This document shows, piece by piece, positions 1 through 10,121 of a stretch of 64,000 nt of DNA. Within the stretch, counting starts at the first letter, position 1, and each line of letters starts with the position of its first letter. The translations under genes and the position numbers were made by a program. Source of the DNA: Haliclona indistincta. Taxonomy: Eukaryota; Porifera; Demospongiae; Haplosclerida; Chalinidae. Location of the stretch: contig OZ024784.1 of the NCBI GenBank assembly GCA_964017065.1, positions 16,535,152 to 16,599,151 on the forward strand, read 5' to 3'. Below the pieces are notes generated by a model. That model was not told where the DNA came from and made no database searches. It saw only the letters and a program-made list of their open reading frames with translations.

Positions 1-3000
1 TACATACTGTCTGCTACAAAATCATTGATTGAGACTGTAGAAACAGGTACAATGAGTGGAGCTTGCTCTTGATCTGGTTCTGGCTCTTCATCAACTGCAT
101 TCTTTTTTGTCTTAATCTTGCAAAAAGTCTGTACAAAACAGAACTTGAGCAGATGATAAGTGAGGTAGAGACAGAGAGCCAAGAAAGGTACATACATCAA
201 ACATAGGCTAATAATAGGTATAAAAAAAACATGTGTAGAAAATGCAGTAATCAGTGCAGTAATCGAAAGCAAAAGCAAGAAAAACACAAACATAGTGTTA
301 GTGAAGTTATGAACAACTTTTTTGTATGGTCGAAATAAAAACACCATTGCTGTCATGATGAAGCTAGAACATAGCTCTTCAATGACAAAATATGGCACAG
401 GAGTCGGTGTAACAATGAAAGCAACATGACATAAGCGAAACAAAAGATATATTCCTGCAAAGTACCTTCTCTCACTGCCATCAGTTTCACTGTTTTTAAA
501 GCAGCCCTGATAAGCATCCACCAGTGCATGCAGACCTGGTCTGTCCAACTTACATCTTGTCAGACATTGCTGGAAAGATTTGAGATGATAGAATAAGAGA
601 ATAATAGTTGGAATAAATACAAATGCCAGTAGACACAATATTGCCAGGACACAATATACTGCATGAGGCCAACCAAAGTACCTTAAGTTAGCATCATAAT
701 AAAATGCTACAGTGTAGTTGTTGTGACTTTCTTTCAAAAAAACAAAAGTGAACTTCAGCAGTTTAGCTGAGGTGGCTAGGAAGCGCATGTATGATAGTAT
801 CATCAAGCCAGCATAAGTGTCAATTAATGAAGGATTTATTTTGAATTTTTGCCAGAAGCGAGCCAGCAGCTGATGGACTGGTCTAGTGGTGTATACAACA
901 AGCCTGTAGCCATTATTGTACCACTTGATCCAAGTATATGTCACTGTAATAAACATCAGAGGACAAGCAGCTGTGATGTATTCAAGAAGAATAGCTTCAG
1001 CTGCTGTGTCTATGAGAGGGATACAGAAAGGAACTGGATCAAGATTGAGAAAATTGATGTTCCAAATACTGTACACTGTGAGAGGAATACTCAGAAAGTA
1101 GTCATGAAAGTATGTATCACTAAAACAGTAAGATGATGCTGTGGATGTTGGTGTCCAGGATGTGTAGCCTAGTCCTGGAAATTGCAATGTCACCATTTGA
1201 CTGAACAGTACAAACCCACTGAGACCACCATCAGTGATGTTGATGTGAAGAACTGCCAATAATGTCAGTAAGAATAGAGTTGGTATGAGTTGAAGAAAAA
1301 AGTAAATAGCAACTCCATAATAAGGAGAATCACATTTTATACAAGAGAGGTCAGGATCATTAATGGCTACAGCATATCCGTTTTTGCATTGACCACATAA
1401 TATTCCAGTTCTGCTTTTAATACAGTACGGATTGAAATTGCTTCTATATGAAGCAGGACAAGCTCCAAATATTTTCTGTGACTGACAGTTATTGCAATCG
1501 ATATTTCTCTGAGATTCACATTGATCAAAGTATACTGTAACAGGAACTACAGGAAACTGAAGTGGATGGATATATAAGAGCGAGGGAGAAATATTATAAT
1601 CACTAGAGCAGTCTACCCGTATGGATGACGATAATGTGCCTGGTTGATCACTAATGTATGCAAAACCACTAACAACTACTACTAGAATCTCTTCTGGGTC
1701 TGTTACATCATTGCCCCATATATCACGCACTTTAAACTGAACTATTTCCTGAAGATTTTTTCCTGAATAAACAGTATAGTTGAGTGAACCAGTGTAATTA
1801 AGATAAACTGCAGAAGATCTTAGCTGACTTGTGCACTCATAAGTATCATATGACCATCCTGTCCAGCAAAAAGTGGTGCTGAAAGAATTTGGCAAAATAT
1901 TATAGGATTGAATCAACTCTACAGAGATTGCATTAGCATGACCTGATGGCGTTAGTCTGTTATTACTAAAAGTGACGTTCACTCCCCAGTCATCAGGATG
2001 GAGTGATGGGTTGCTGTGTTTGAAAACACAATCTTCAAGTCCTGTTTGACCAAGAGTACAAGTATCAGCATATATGGCCCCGCCCTGACCTGAAGCAATG
2101 TTGTCTTTGAACAAGAGAGTAGAGCCAGTATTCAGAATGATAGAGCTAGACCCCACCAGGTGGATACCAGCTCCATTATAAGCACTGTTGTTGATAAACT
2201 GTAACTGAACAGATGATGAGAGTTCAATGGACGAAGAATGAAGGCTTAGAGCTGATAGCTGTTGATCACCAGTAAACAATATGGCACCTTGGAATATAAC
2301 ATGTGACATGGATTCAATAAGAAGATTTCCATCACATGGTAAAATATTCCAATTTTTCGATACAGAACGACAATGACCATTTGTGAAGTTACTGTTGCCT
2401 ACAGTAATGTTCAGAAGAGGTTGACTACATTTGACACTTTGAGACAAGTAAACAGATGATCCTTGAAATGCTGTATTGTTGTCAAATACACAATTCTTAA
2501 TGACCAGTTTGTTATCATCAGTCTCAGTCAGGCATTTACGAGCTTTGTGCATTAGATAGACTGAAATGCCACCACCAATATCGGCTTCATTTGAGATAAT
2601 TCTACTACTATTAATAGCAACTGTATTTTTACCAAATAGACGGGTTGAATTAAAGCCAACAAAGATACCTCCACCACTGGCATAATAAGTTCGTTCTGTC
2701 GACACTTCATTCTCTGTCACCTCAGCATTGTCTACAGTAACAGTATTACCACTGGTATTGTCACAGAAGGCTAGATACAAACCACCTCCAAACTGTGCTT
2801 TGTTGTTGTTCAGACGTACACTATTGACCAGTTGTACAGTGTTGTTGGTTGCTTCTCCTCTGAGCACCACTGAGATGCCTCCTCCTCCTCTAGTGGTACT
2901 GCCACACGGGTTGATCCACTGGCCAGCAGCTGCACTACTAGCAGTGTTGTGAGTGAAGGTGGAGTTAGCTATAGTACAGAATGATTGAGAGGTGGCCTCG

Positions 3001-3617
3001 CTAGCCTCTATCACTAACCCTCCTCCTCCACTCTCATTTGATAAACCATTGTATAAGAAGTGGCACGACTCAATGTTAACTTTGCCCATTGCATTATAAA
3101 TAGCAACACCTGTGCCAGTAGAATTATGTATATGAACTTTATTTAGTTCAATAGAAATGCAGCTTGTGAATAAGATTGTTACTTTGATATGGTGACATTC
3201 ACTGTTAGTCTTGATTTGTTCTTTTCCACAGCCAATTAAGCTCAAGTTACTGATTGTGCTATTTGTTGACCAGAAGAATGCTAGACCAGCCAATGGCTGA
3301 CACATGATGACTACAGGCTCACCTTGATTGCCATTACCCACAATGGCTAGCTGGGACATGTTCCTGAGCTGAGTCTCACTGCCATTGTGCAGCTGGTGTT
3401 GTCCTGGTTGGAGGAGGATGGTGATGGAGTGGTTGTAGTGCTGGGCTCCTTTGAGGGCCAGGTTGAGGGAGAGGCAGGGAGTGGAGTAGCCTCCCTCCCA
3501 GCAGGAGGAGTCATTGACACCAGTCTGGCTGCTGCTGTCCACATAGATCAGTCTCTGGTCTACAGTATAACAGAGAGTGACCACTGGCAGAGCCAGTAAG
3601 ATAAAGATGGATTTCAT
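1..3617 (-). CDS. Beta-helix / multi-TM surface protein, copy A (3' end cut by window)
   Basis: The frame opens at the ATG at 3615-3617 and stays open to base 1, about 1,205 codons. By alignment with copy B only about the last 12 codons lie outside. It starts MKSIFILLALPVV, a signal peptide, followed by RLIYVDSSSQTG as in copy B. The ectodomain has repeated GGG-I and GG-LYL turns and many NxT/NxS sites, like right-handed beta-helix (Pmp/PbH1-type) repeats. A cysteine-rich stretch and about eight hydrophobic segments follow. No intron is seen. It is very similar to copy B (6228-9881), with small indels and a differing patch around residues 120-160. The function is unknown; a cell-surface receptor or adhesion role is inferred only from architecture. 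It is tandemly arranged with a glucosylceramidase pseudogene. Confidence 0.85.
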   Translation of the reverse strand, partial: MKSIFILLALPVVTLCYTVDQRLIYVDSSSQTGVNDSSCWEGGYSTPCLSLNLALKGAQHYNHSITILLQPGQHQLHNGSETQLRNMSQLAIVGNGNQGEPVVIMCQPLAGLAFFWSTNSTISNLSLIGCGKEQIKTNSECHHIKVTILFTSCISIELNKVHIHNSTGTGVAIYNAMGKVNIESCHFLYNGLSNESGGGGLVIEASEATSQSFCTIANSTFTHNTASSAAAGQWINPCGSTTRGGGGISVVLRGEATNNTVQLVNSVRLNNNKAQFGGGLYLAFCDNTSGNTVTVDNAEVTENEVSTERTYYASGGGIFVGFNSTRLFGKNTVAINSSRIISNEADIGGGISVYLMHKARKCLTETDDNKLVIKNCVFDNNTAFQGSSVYLSQSVKCSQPLLNITVGNSNFTNGHCRSVSKNWNILPCDGNLLIESMSHVIFQGAILFTGDQQLSALSLHSSSIELSSSVQLQFINNSAYNGAGIHLVGSSSIILNTGSTLLFKDNIASGQGGAIYADTCTLGQTGLEDCVFKHSNPSLHPDDWGVNVTFSNNRLTPSGHANAISVELIQSYNILPNSFSTTFCWTGWSYDTYECTSQLRSSAVYLNYTGSLNYTVYSGKNLQEIVQFKVRDIWGNDVTDPEEILVVVVSGFAYISDQPGTLSSSIRVDCSSDYNISPSLLYIHPLQFPVVPVTVYFDQCESQRNIDCNNCQSQKIFGACPASYRSNFNPYCIKSRTGILCGQCKNGYAVAINDPDLSCIKCDSPYYGVAIYFFLQLIPTLFLLTLLAVLHINITDGGLSGFVLFSQMVTLQFPGLGYTSWTPTSTASSYCFSDTYFHDYFLSIPLTVYSIWNINFLNLDPVPFCIPLIDTAAEAILLEYITAACPLMFITVTYTWIKWYNNGYRLVVYTTRPVHQLLARFWQKFKINPSLIDTYAGLMILSYMRFLATSAKLLKFTFVFLKESHNNYTVAFYYDANLRYFGWPHAVYCVLAILCLLAFVFIPTIILLFYHLKSFQQCLTRCKLDRPGLHALVDAYQGCFKNSETDGSERRYFAGIYLLFRLCHVAFIVTPTPVPYFVIEELCSSFIMTAMVFLFRPYKKVVHNFTNTMFVFFLLLLSITALITAFSTHVFFIPIISLCLMYVPFLALCLYLTYHLLKFCFVQTFCKIKTKKNAVDEEPEPDQEQAPLIVPVSTVSINDFVADSM

Positions 3618-3696
3618 TATGCTTGTAGACTGTAATACAATTTATGTTGACAGTCTTATATACAAGTTTACAGGTGAACCACAACAAGTTAAAAGA

Positions 3697-4300
3697 TCAA
3701 AAACAAAATCCTGTTAGCTTGAATACAAAAAAGTTTTTTAAACATTATAGCTGTGGATAAAAATCTCTATGCAAGGCACTGTCCCATGTGGAATACAGTA
3801 GTTTGGTATTAAAGTCATAAACAGATCACAAATATAGCACAGTGAAACTATATATATCATGGTGCACTAATTTTAGTGCTTTATGAATACTTTTGTATTC
3901 AATACAGTGAAAATAAACAAAACAATTTGCTATTGTTCTGGTTCACACAACTGGACATGTATAAAAGTTTCAAACAAAGTTACAAACACAGCACTAGAGA
4001 ATTCCTACAGTAGTCATTATGTATTTAGTACAGGAACTGTACTACTGGTTATTGTATTCACTGGGGTTGAGTATACGATCAGCATACATACTGTCTGCTA
4101 CAAAATCATTGACTGAGACTGTATCATTGACTGAAACAGTTAAAGCAAAATTAGTTCAATAAGCTGAGATAGTGCAAAACAAAATCCTGTTAGCTTGAAT
4201 ACTCAAAAAATATTTTTTAAATAAAAATAGCAGTGGATTGAAATCTCCATGTAAGGCAACCAACCAACTTGCATGGAATAGTTTGGTCAAGTCATCACCA
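3697..4300 (-). pseudogene. Collapsed copy of the beta-helix/multi-TM gene with duplicated upstream flank
   Basis: Bases 4051-4115 are almost identical to 6233-6297, which encode the extreme C-terminus and stop of copy B. No gene body follows. About 30 bases farther on, 4170-4300 repeats the upstream flank of copy A (3697-3830), sharing the run beginning aaaacaaaatcctgttagct. The simplest reading is a third copy that lost nearly its whole coding body, leaving its last ~30 codons next to its 5' flank. The stretch 3880-4000 also resembles the 3' flank of copy B near 6050-6100. There is no useful open frame. Confidence 0.75.
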
Positions 4301-4488
4301 TAGTCATAGTATAGTTATGTTTATCTTACAGACTGTTTACCAATAGTATGCTCACTTGATAGTGAATGTTTTCTCTTTATGATTGGTGGCAGAGCAATGA
4401 GGACCAAACTTATGACACTAAAGTAGACTCTGCTGTGAACACCTACTGTGGATAGGCGTTTGAGATAATAATTATGTAATTTTGTTTC

Positions 4489-5499
4489 TTAGTCATGGAA
4501 GAGGTAGTGTGTGGTGTTGAGATGGTCAAACTGGTCTCCACCGTACCAATGGACTGCAGTTCCCCACAGGTACTGAGCAGCATCAGAATCAGAGTACACA
4601 GTCTGGGCCCATTTCACCACATGATCCTTGTTGTGATCATACAGGAGAATGTTTAGGTCTGGATGATCCTTCTTGAGAGTCGGCCCAAGATACATCTGCA
4701 CAAAATCTCTCTCAGTCTCAGGTGAGAAGTGCATTGCTTCATAGTTTGATGGACAGTATTCAGGCTCATTTTGAACAGTCATGCCCCATATAGTAATCCC
4801 CTGGCTTGCATAATCAGTCACAAACTTGGACAAGTAGTTAGCCCAAGTGGACTTGTACTCATCTTTTAGATCGCAAAGATTACAATCTAAGGTTTTGCAA
4901 TATTCAAAGTCATTGTTCTTCATCCAGGCTGGAGCACTCCATGGTCAGTGATGCTACTATATACAGGTCCTCCTTAGTCCAGTTCGATCGTGTTTTAAGA
5001 GCTCGTTGGAGGAAAGGTATTCTCAGCTTGGTGTCATGGTCGATAGAGAAATGATCCAGAGATGTATCACCGTCCACATCATCATAGGTATAGTGCTCCA
5101 AGGAGAAGTCACATGATCCAATCGGGTATCGTGCCATGTTGTAGTGCTGTCCATCCTCAGAGAAGTACATATCCAGCAGCTGTGTCTGCAGTGAGGAGTT
5201 GAGCTTAGAGAACACATATGAAGCAGAGTCAGTGAATGCTCCTCCAAATTCTAAAATTGTCTGATAGGTCGTTTTTCTGAATGGATGGATCATATAATAT
5301 TGACAGACAAACCTGCAACTCACCTATTTATGACTACGTTCATATCCGAATCAAAATCTTCAGCGAATTGAAATTGTGGCTGTTGCGTCAGCCGATCGTT
5401 AGTGCCCTGCGCTGTCCTGATCCATTGCACCACAGTAGCCCTCTCTGCTGCATTTTCACCCAGAAGCAACGCAACGAAGAATACAAATGTGACCTCCAT
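4489..5499 (-). pseudogene. Glucosylceramidase (GH30) pseudogene, left copy
   Basis: Exon 1 (5324-5499) encodes a signal peptide beginning MEVTFVFFVALLL, then VVQWIRTAQG. A 47-nt GT-AG intron (5277-5323) leads to exon 2, which starts KTTYQTILEFGGAFT. Relative to the intact copy at 10122-11696 there are two lesions. A 4-nt insertion near 4945-4950, just before the ccatgg of the ASPW motif, shifts the frame, so the open frame breaks in two (4910-5276 and 4489-4923). The sequence also ends at HYLF-D followed by a stop, and the following ~100 residues are absent, including the nucleophile glutamate (ATEA) and the terminal beta domain. The acid/base NEP motif survives. The conserved GFGGAFT is EFGGAFT here. 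A functional enzyme is not expected. Confidence 0.85.
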
Positions 5500-5739
5500 A
5501 ACGCGACAAAACATGGCTGAAACGTGAGTACAAGTACAATGTGTGTTTACATACTGTTGCGATAATCCTCGTGGTAATCATGCACGGCTGTCTGGAGTCC
5601 AGTGGACGATTTTAAAATTGGCGCGCTTACTACACGTACTCTAATTTGAGCGGGAAAGTCGAATTTTACACTGTGAAATGCTAGTGCAGCGTTGGAACTC
5701 TGACCAATCTGATGTACACTCCAGAAGGCAGGCTGCTAT

Positions 5740-5940
5740 TAGCAAGAGCAATCACTTTCACTGTCTGTCTGCTAGCACCATTAATTTTGTCTGCTAGCAG
5801 CAACTTGAAACTGAACTGTCACTATCTCCTGTGTTCATGACCACCACTACCACCTGGTTAGAGAGATCAGAAATGCTGCACACTCAAAGATTGTTGTGTT
5901 GGATATCCACAGAACCTTGAGGAACAGCTTACTTGAGCAA
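5740..5940 (-). pseudogene. Orphan terminal exon of a third glucosylceramidase copy
   Basis: This stretch aligns with the last exon of the intact glucosylceramidase (10150-10344). It keeps a long common run around cactatctcctgtgttcatg and the dense ccaccactaccacctgg block that encodes the VVVVMN strand. It sits upstream of the left pseudogene's first exon, so it cannot be that gene's missing 3' end. It has scattered substitutions and indels and no open frame of the right length. The rest of 5500-6227 shows no gene. Confidence 0.75.
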
Positions 5941-6227
5941 TAAATGGTTGCAAAATATCTGACAAATTATAATAATATTATTAGTAGAACACGTGCAAGC
6001 TTGACGTATATGTACAGAAATCAATTTTTTTTCAACCAACAGTATGAACACATACACACACATGCAATAACTGCTTTTGTTCTGTTTCACACAATTACAG
6101 TAATTTTAAAAGATTCAGTAAACCACTGAAACTTTGCTAAGGAATTAATTCACACATGTATGCAATTCTTGGAAGTTATAGTATAACATTGTTAAGTGGG
6201 TGCTGGAGTATACTGACGGTATTACTG

Positions 6228-9200
6228 CTACTTGTATTCACTGGGGTTGAGTATACGATCAGCATACATACTGTCTGCTACAAAATCATTGATTGAGACT
6301 GTAGAAACAGGTACAATGAGTGGAGCTTGCTCTTGATCTGGTTCTGGCTCTTCATCAACTGCAATCTTTTTTGTCTTAATCTTGCGAAAAGTCTGTACAC
6401 AACAGAACTTGAGCAGACGATAAGTGAGGTAGAGACAGAGAGACAAGAAAGGTACATACATCAAACATAGGCTAATAATAGGCATAATAATAGGTATAAT
6501 AAAATCATTTCTAACAAATGCAGTAATCAGTGCAGTAATAGAAAGCAAAAGCAAGAAAAACACAAATATAATGTTAGTGAAGTTATGAACAACTTTTTTG
6601 TATGGTCGAAATAAAAACATCATTGCTGTCATGATGAAGCTAGAACATAGCTCTTCAATGACAAAATATGGCACAGGAGTCGGTGTAACAATGAAAGCAA
6701 CATGACATAAGCGAAACAAAAGATATATTCCAGCAAAGTACCTCCTCTCACTGCCATCAGTTGCACTGTTTTTGAAGCAGCCCTGATAAGCATCCACCAG
6801 TGCATGCAGACCTGGCCTGCCCAACCTACATCTTGTCAGACATTGCTGGAAAGATTTGAGATGATAAAATAAGAGAACAATAGTTGGAGTAACTACAAAT
6901 ACCAGTAGACACAATATTGCCAGGACACCATATACTGCATGAGGCCAACCAAAGTACCTTAAGTTAGCATCATAATAAAATGCTACAGTATAGTTGCGAT
7001 CTTCACTATAATGGTCATCAATGTTACCTTTCACAACAAAAGTAAACTTCAGCAGTTTAGCTGAGGTGGCCAGGAAGCGCATGTATGATAGTATCATCAA
7101 GCCAGCATAAGTGTCAATTAATGAAGGATTTATTTTGAATTTTTGCCAGAAGCGAGCCAGCAGCTGATGGACTGGTCTAGTGGCGTATACAACAAGCCTG
7201 TAGCCATTATTGTACCACTTGATCCAAGTATATGTCACTGCAATAAACACCAGAGGACAGGCAGCTGTGATGTATTGCAGAAGAAGTGTTTCAGCTGCTG
7301 TGTCTATGAGAGGGATACAGAAAGGAACTGGATCAAGATTGAGAAAATTGAGGTTCCAAATACTGTACACTGTGAGAGGAATACTCAGATAGTAGTAGTA
7401 GAAGTATGTATCACTAAAACAGTAATTTGTTGCTGTGGATGTTGGTGACCAGGATGTATAGCCTAGTCCTGGAAATTGCAGTGTTGTCATTTGACTGAAC
7501 AGTACAAACCCACTGAGACCACCATCAGTGATGTTGATGTGAAGAACTGCCAATAATGTCAGTAAGAATAGAGTTGGTATGAGTTGAAGAAATAAGAAAA
7601 TAGCAACTCCATAATAAGGAGAATCACATTTTATACAAGAGAGGTCAGGATCATTAATGGCTACAGCATATCCGTTTTTGCATTTACCACATAATATTCC
7701 AGTTCTGCTTTTAATACAGTACGGATTGAACTTGTCTCTGTATGAAGCAGGACAAGCTCCAAACATTTTCTGTGACTGACAGTTATTGCAATCGATATGT
7801 CTCTGAGATTCACATTGATCAAAGTATACTGTAACAGGAACTATAGGAAACTGAAGTGGATGGATATATAAGAGCGAGGGAGTAATATTATAATCACTGA
7901 AGCAGTCTACCCGTATGGATGATGATAATGTACCTGGTGGATCAATGTGTGCCAAACCACTAACAACTTCTACTAGAATCTCTGCTGGATCTGTTACATC
8001 ATTGCCCCATATATCACGCACTTTAAACTGAACTATTTCCTGAAGAATTTTTCCTGAATAAATAGTATAGTTGAGTGAACCAGTGTAATTAAGATAAACT
8101 GCAGAAGATCTTAGCTGACTTGTGCACCAATAAGTATCATATGACCATCCTGTCCAGCAAAAAGTGCTGCTGAAAGAATTTGGCAAAATATTATAGGATT
8201 GAATCAACTCTACAGAGATTGCACTAGCTTGACCTGAAGTTAGCCTGTTATTACTAAAAGTGACGTCCACTCCCCAGTCATCAGGATGGAGTGATGGGTT
8301 GCTGTGCTTGAAAACACAATCTTCAAGTCCTGTTTGACCAAGAGTACAAGTATCAGCATATATGGCGCCGCCCTGACCTGAAGCAATGTTGTCTTTGAAC
8401 AAGAGAGTAGAGCCAGTATTCAGAATGATAGAGCTAGACCCCACCAGGTGGATACCAGCTCCATTATAAGCACTGTTGTTGATAAACTGTAACTGAGCAG
8501 ATGATGAGAGTTCAACGGACGAGGAATGAAGACTTAGAGCTGATAGCTGTTGATCACCAGTAAACAATATGGCACCTTGGAATACAACCTGTGACAAGGA
8601 TTCAACAAGAAAATTTCCATCACATGGTAAAATATTCCAATTGTTTGATACTGAATGACAATGACCATTAGTGAAGCTACTATTGCCTACAGTAATGTAC
8701 AGAAGATGTTGACTACACTTGAAACTTTGAGACAAGTAAGCAGATGATCCTTGAAATGCTGTATTGTTGTCAAATACACAATTCTTAATGACCAGTTTGT
8801 TATCATCAGTCTCAGTCAGGCATTTATGAGCTTTGTGCATTAGATAAACTGAAATGCCACCACCAATATCGGCTTTATTTGAGATAATTCTACTACTATT
8901 AATAGCAACTGTATTTTTACCAAAGAGACGATTTGAATTAAAGCCAACAAATATACCTCCACCACTGGCATAATACGCTCGTTCTGTCGACGCTTCATTC
9001 TCTGTCACCTCAGCATTGTCTACAGTAACAGTATTACCACTGGTATTGTCACAGAAGGCTAGATACAAACCACCTCCAAACTGTGCTATGTTGTTGTTCA
9101 GACGTACACTATTGATCAGTTGTACAGTGTTATTGGTTGCTTCTCCTCTGAGCACCACTGAGATGCCTCCTCCTCTAGTGGTACTGCCACACGGGTTGAT

Positions 9201-9881
9201 CCACTGGCCAGCTGCACTACTAGCAGTGTTGTGAGTGAAGGTGGAGTTAGTTATAGTACAGAATGATTGAGAGGTGGCCTCGCTAGCCTCTATCACTAAC
9301 CCTCCTCCTCCACTCTCATTTGATAAACCATTGTATGAGAAGTGGCATGACTCAATGTTAACTTTGCCTCTTGCATTATAAACAATAGCACCAGTTCCAT
9401 TAGACTGTTTAACATGCAAATTGCATAGGTTTACAGATACACAGCCAGTGAACCATATTGCTGCTTGGTATCTGGTACATTTTTCTAATAGTATCCCGCA
9501 ACCAACTAAGCTCAAGTTACTGATTGTGATATTTGTCGACCAGAGGAATGCTAGACCAGTCAATGGCTGACACGTGATGACTACAGGCTCACCTTGATTG
9601 CCATTACCCACAATGGCTAGCTGGGACATGTTCCTGAGCTGAGTCTCACTGCCATTGTGCAGCTGGTGTTGTCCTGGTTGGAGGAGGATGGTGATGGAGT
9701 GGTTGTAGTGCTGGACTCCTTTGAGGGCCAGGTTGAGGGAGAGACAGGGAGTGGAGTAGCCTCCCTCCCAGCAGGAGGAGTCATTAACACCAGTCTGGCT
9801 GCTGCTGTCCACATAGATCAGCCTTTCTGTATAGACTACTGGTAGAGCCAGTAAGATAAAAATGAAACTAGTGTTCATCAT
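6228..9881 (-). CDS. Beta-helix / multi-TM surface protein, copy B (1,217 aa, single exon)
   Basis: Starts MMNTSFIFILLALPVVYT, a signal peptide. Residues ~25-560 are rich in short turns such as GGGISV, GGGLYLAF and GGGIFVGF with N/S/T ladders, typical of parallel beta-helix / polymorphic outer-membrane-protein repeats, with more than ten NxS/T sites. About residues 560-690 look like a beta-rich linker. About 700-770 is a cysteine-rich patch with CNNC, CGKCKNGY and CIKC. The last ~440 residues hold about eight hydrophobic helices, beginning VAIFLFLQLIPTLFLLTLLA, with a conserved-looking GLSGFVLFSQM loop. A charged cytoplasmic tail ends NPSEYK. I do not recognise a named family. By architecture it is a plasma-membrane protein with a large extracellular solenoid. 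It lies 240 bp downstream of the intact glucosylceramidase on the same strand. Confidence 0.9.
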   Translation of the reverse strand: MMNTSFIFILLALPVVYTERLIYVDSSSQTGVNDSSCWEGGYSTPCLSLNLALKGVQHYNHSITILLQPGQHQLHNGSETQLRNMSQLAIVGNGNQGEPVVITCQPLTGLAFLWSTNITISNLSLVGCGILLEKCTRYQAAIWFTGCVSVNLCNLHVKQSNGTGAIVYNARGKVNIESCHFSYNGLSNESGGGGLVIEASEATSQSFCTITNSTFTHNTASSAAGQWINPCGSTTRGGGISVVLRGEATNNTVQLINSVRLNNNIAQFGGGLYLAFCDNTSGNTVTVDNAEVTENEASTERAYYASGGGIFVGFNSNRLFGKNTVAINSSRIISNKADIGGGISVYLMHKAHKCLTETDDNKLVIKNCVFDNNTAFQGSSAYLSQSFKCSQHLLYITVGNSSFTNGHCHSVSNNWNILPCDGNFLVESLSQVVFQGAILFTGDQQLSALSLHSSSVELSSSAQLQFINNSAYNGAGIHLVGSSSIILNTGSTLLFKDNIASGQGGAIYADTCTLGQTGLEDCVFKHSNPSLHPDDWGVDVTFSNNRLTSGQASAISVELIQSYNILPNSFSSTFCWTGWSYDTYWCTSQLRSSAVYLNYTGSLNYTIYSGKILQEIVQFKVRDIWGNDVTDPAEILVEVVSGLAHIDPPGTLSSSIRVDCFSDYNITPSLLYIHPLQFPIVPVTVYFDQCESQRHIDCNNCQSQKMFGACPASYRDKFNPYCIKSRTGILCGKCKNGYAVAINDPDLSCIKCDSPYYGVAIFLFLQLIPTLFLLTLLAVLHINITDGGLSGFVLFSQMTTLQFPGLGYTSWSPTSTATNYCFSDTYFYYYYLSIPLTVYSIWNLNFLNLDPVPFCIPLIDTAAETLLLQYITAACPLVFIAVTYTWIKWYNNGYRLVVYATRPVHQLLARFWQKFKINPSLIDTYAGLMILSYMRFLATSAKLLKFTFVVKGNIDDHYSEDRNYTVAFYYDANLRYFGWPHAVYGVLAILCLLVFVVTPTIVLLFYHLKSFQQCLTRCRLGRPGLHALVDAYQGCFKNSATDGSERRYFAGIYLLFRLCHVAFIVTPTPVPYFVIEELCSSFIMTAMMFLFRPYKKVVHNFTNIIFVFFLLLLSITALITAFVRNDFIIPIIMPIISLCLMYVPFLSLCLYLTYRLLKFCCVQTFRKIKTKKIAVDEEPEPDQEQAPLIVPVSTVSINDFVADSMYADRILNPSEYK

Positions 9882-10121
9882 GATTTTGCACTGTAGACTG
9901 TTCTGCTTTGTTTTGTGTTACATAGATTAAGGAATAAAATGTTTAACGTTTAAGTAAAAGATATTCATAATGTTTCACTACAAAAATCTATTTAATTGAA
10001 TGTTTGTAAAAACACAATACCTTACTGATAGTATTGTTATTTTGTTCTGTGTAGCATACTACACATTTTGGCATCATGCAAACAAACATGCTATGCACAA
10101 CACCATTTACCTTTGCATTTA

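Noticed and set aside
849..1136. Plus-strand frames repeated at 849-1136 and 7143-7448, and others opposite the beta-helix genes
   Set aside because: They recur only because the minus-strand gene is duplicated; they lie antisense to a continuous coding frame and have no domain.
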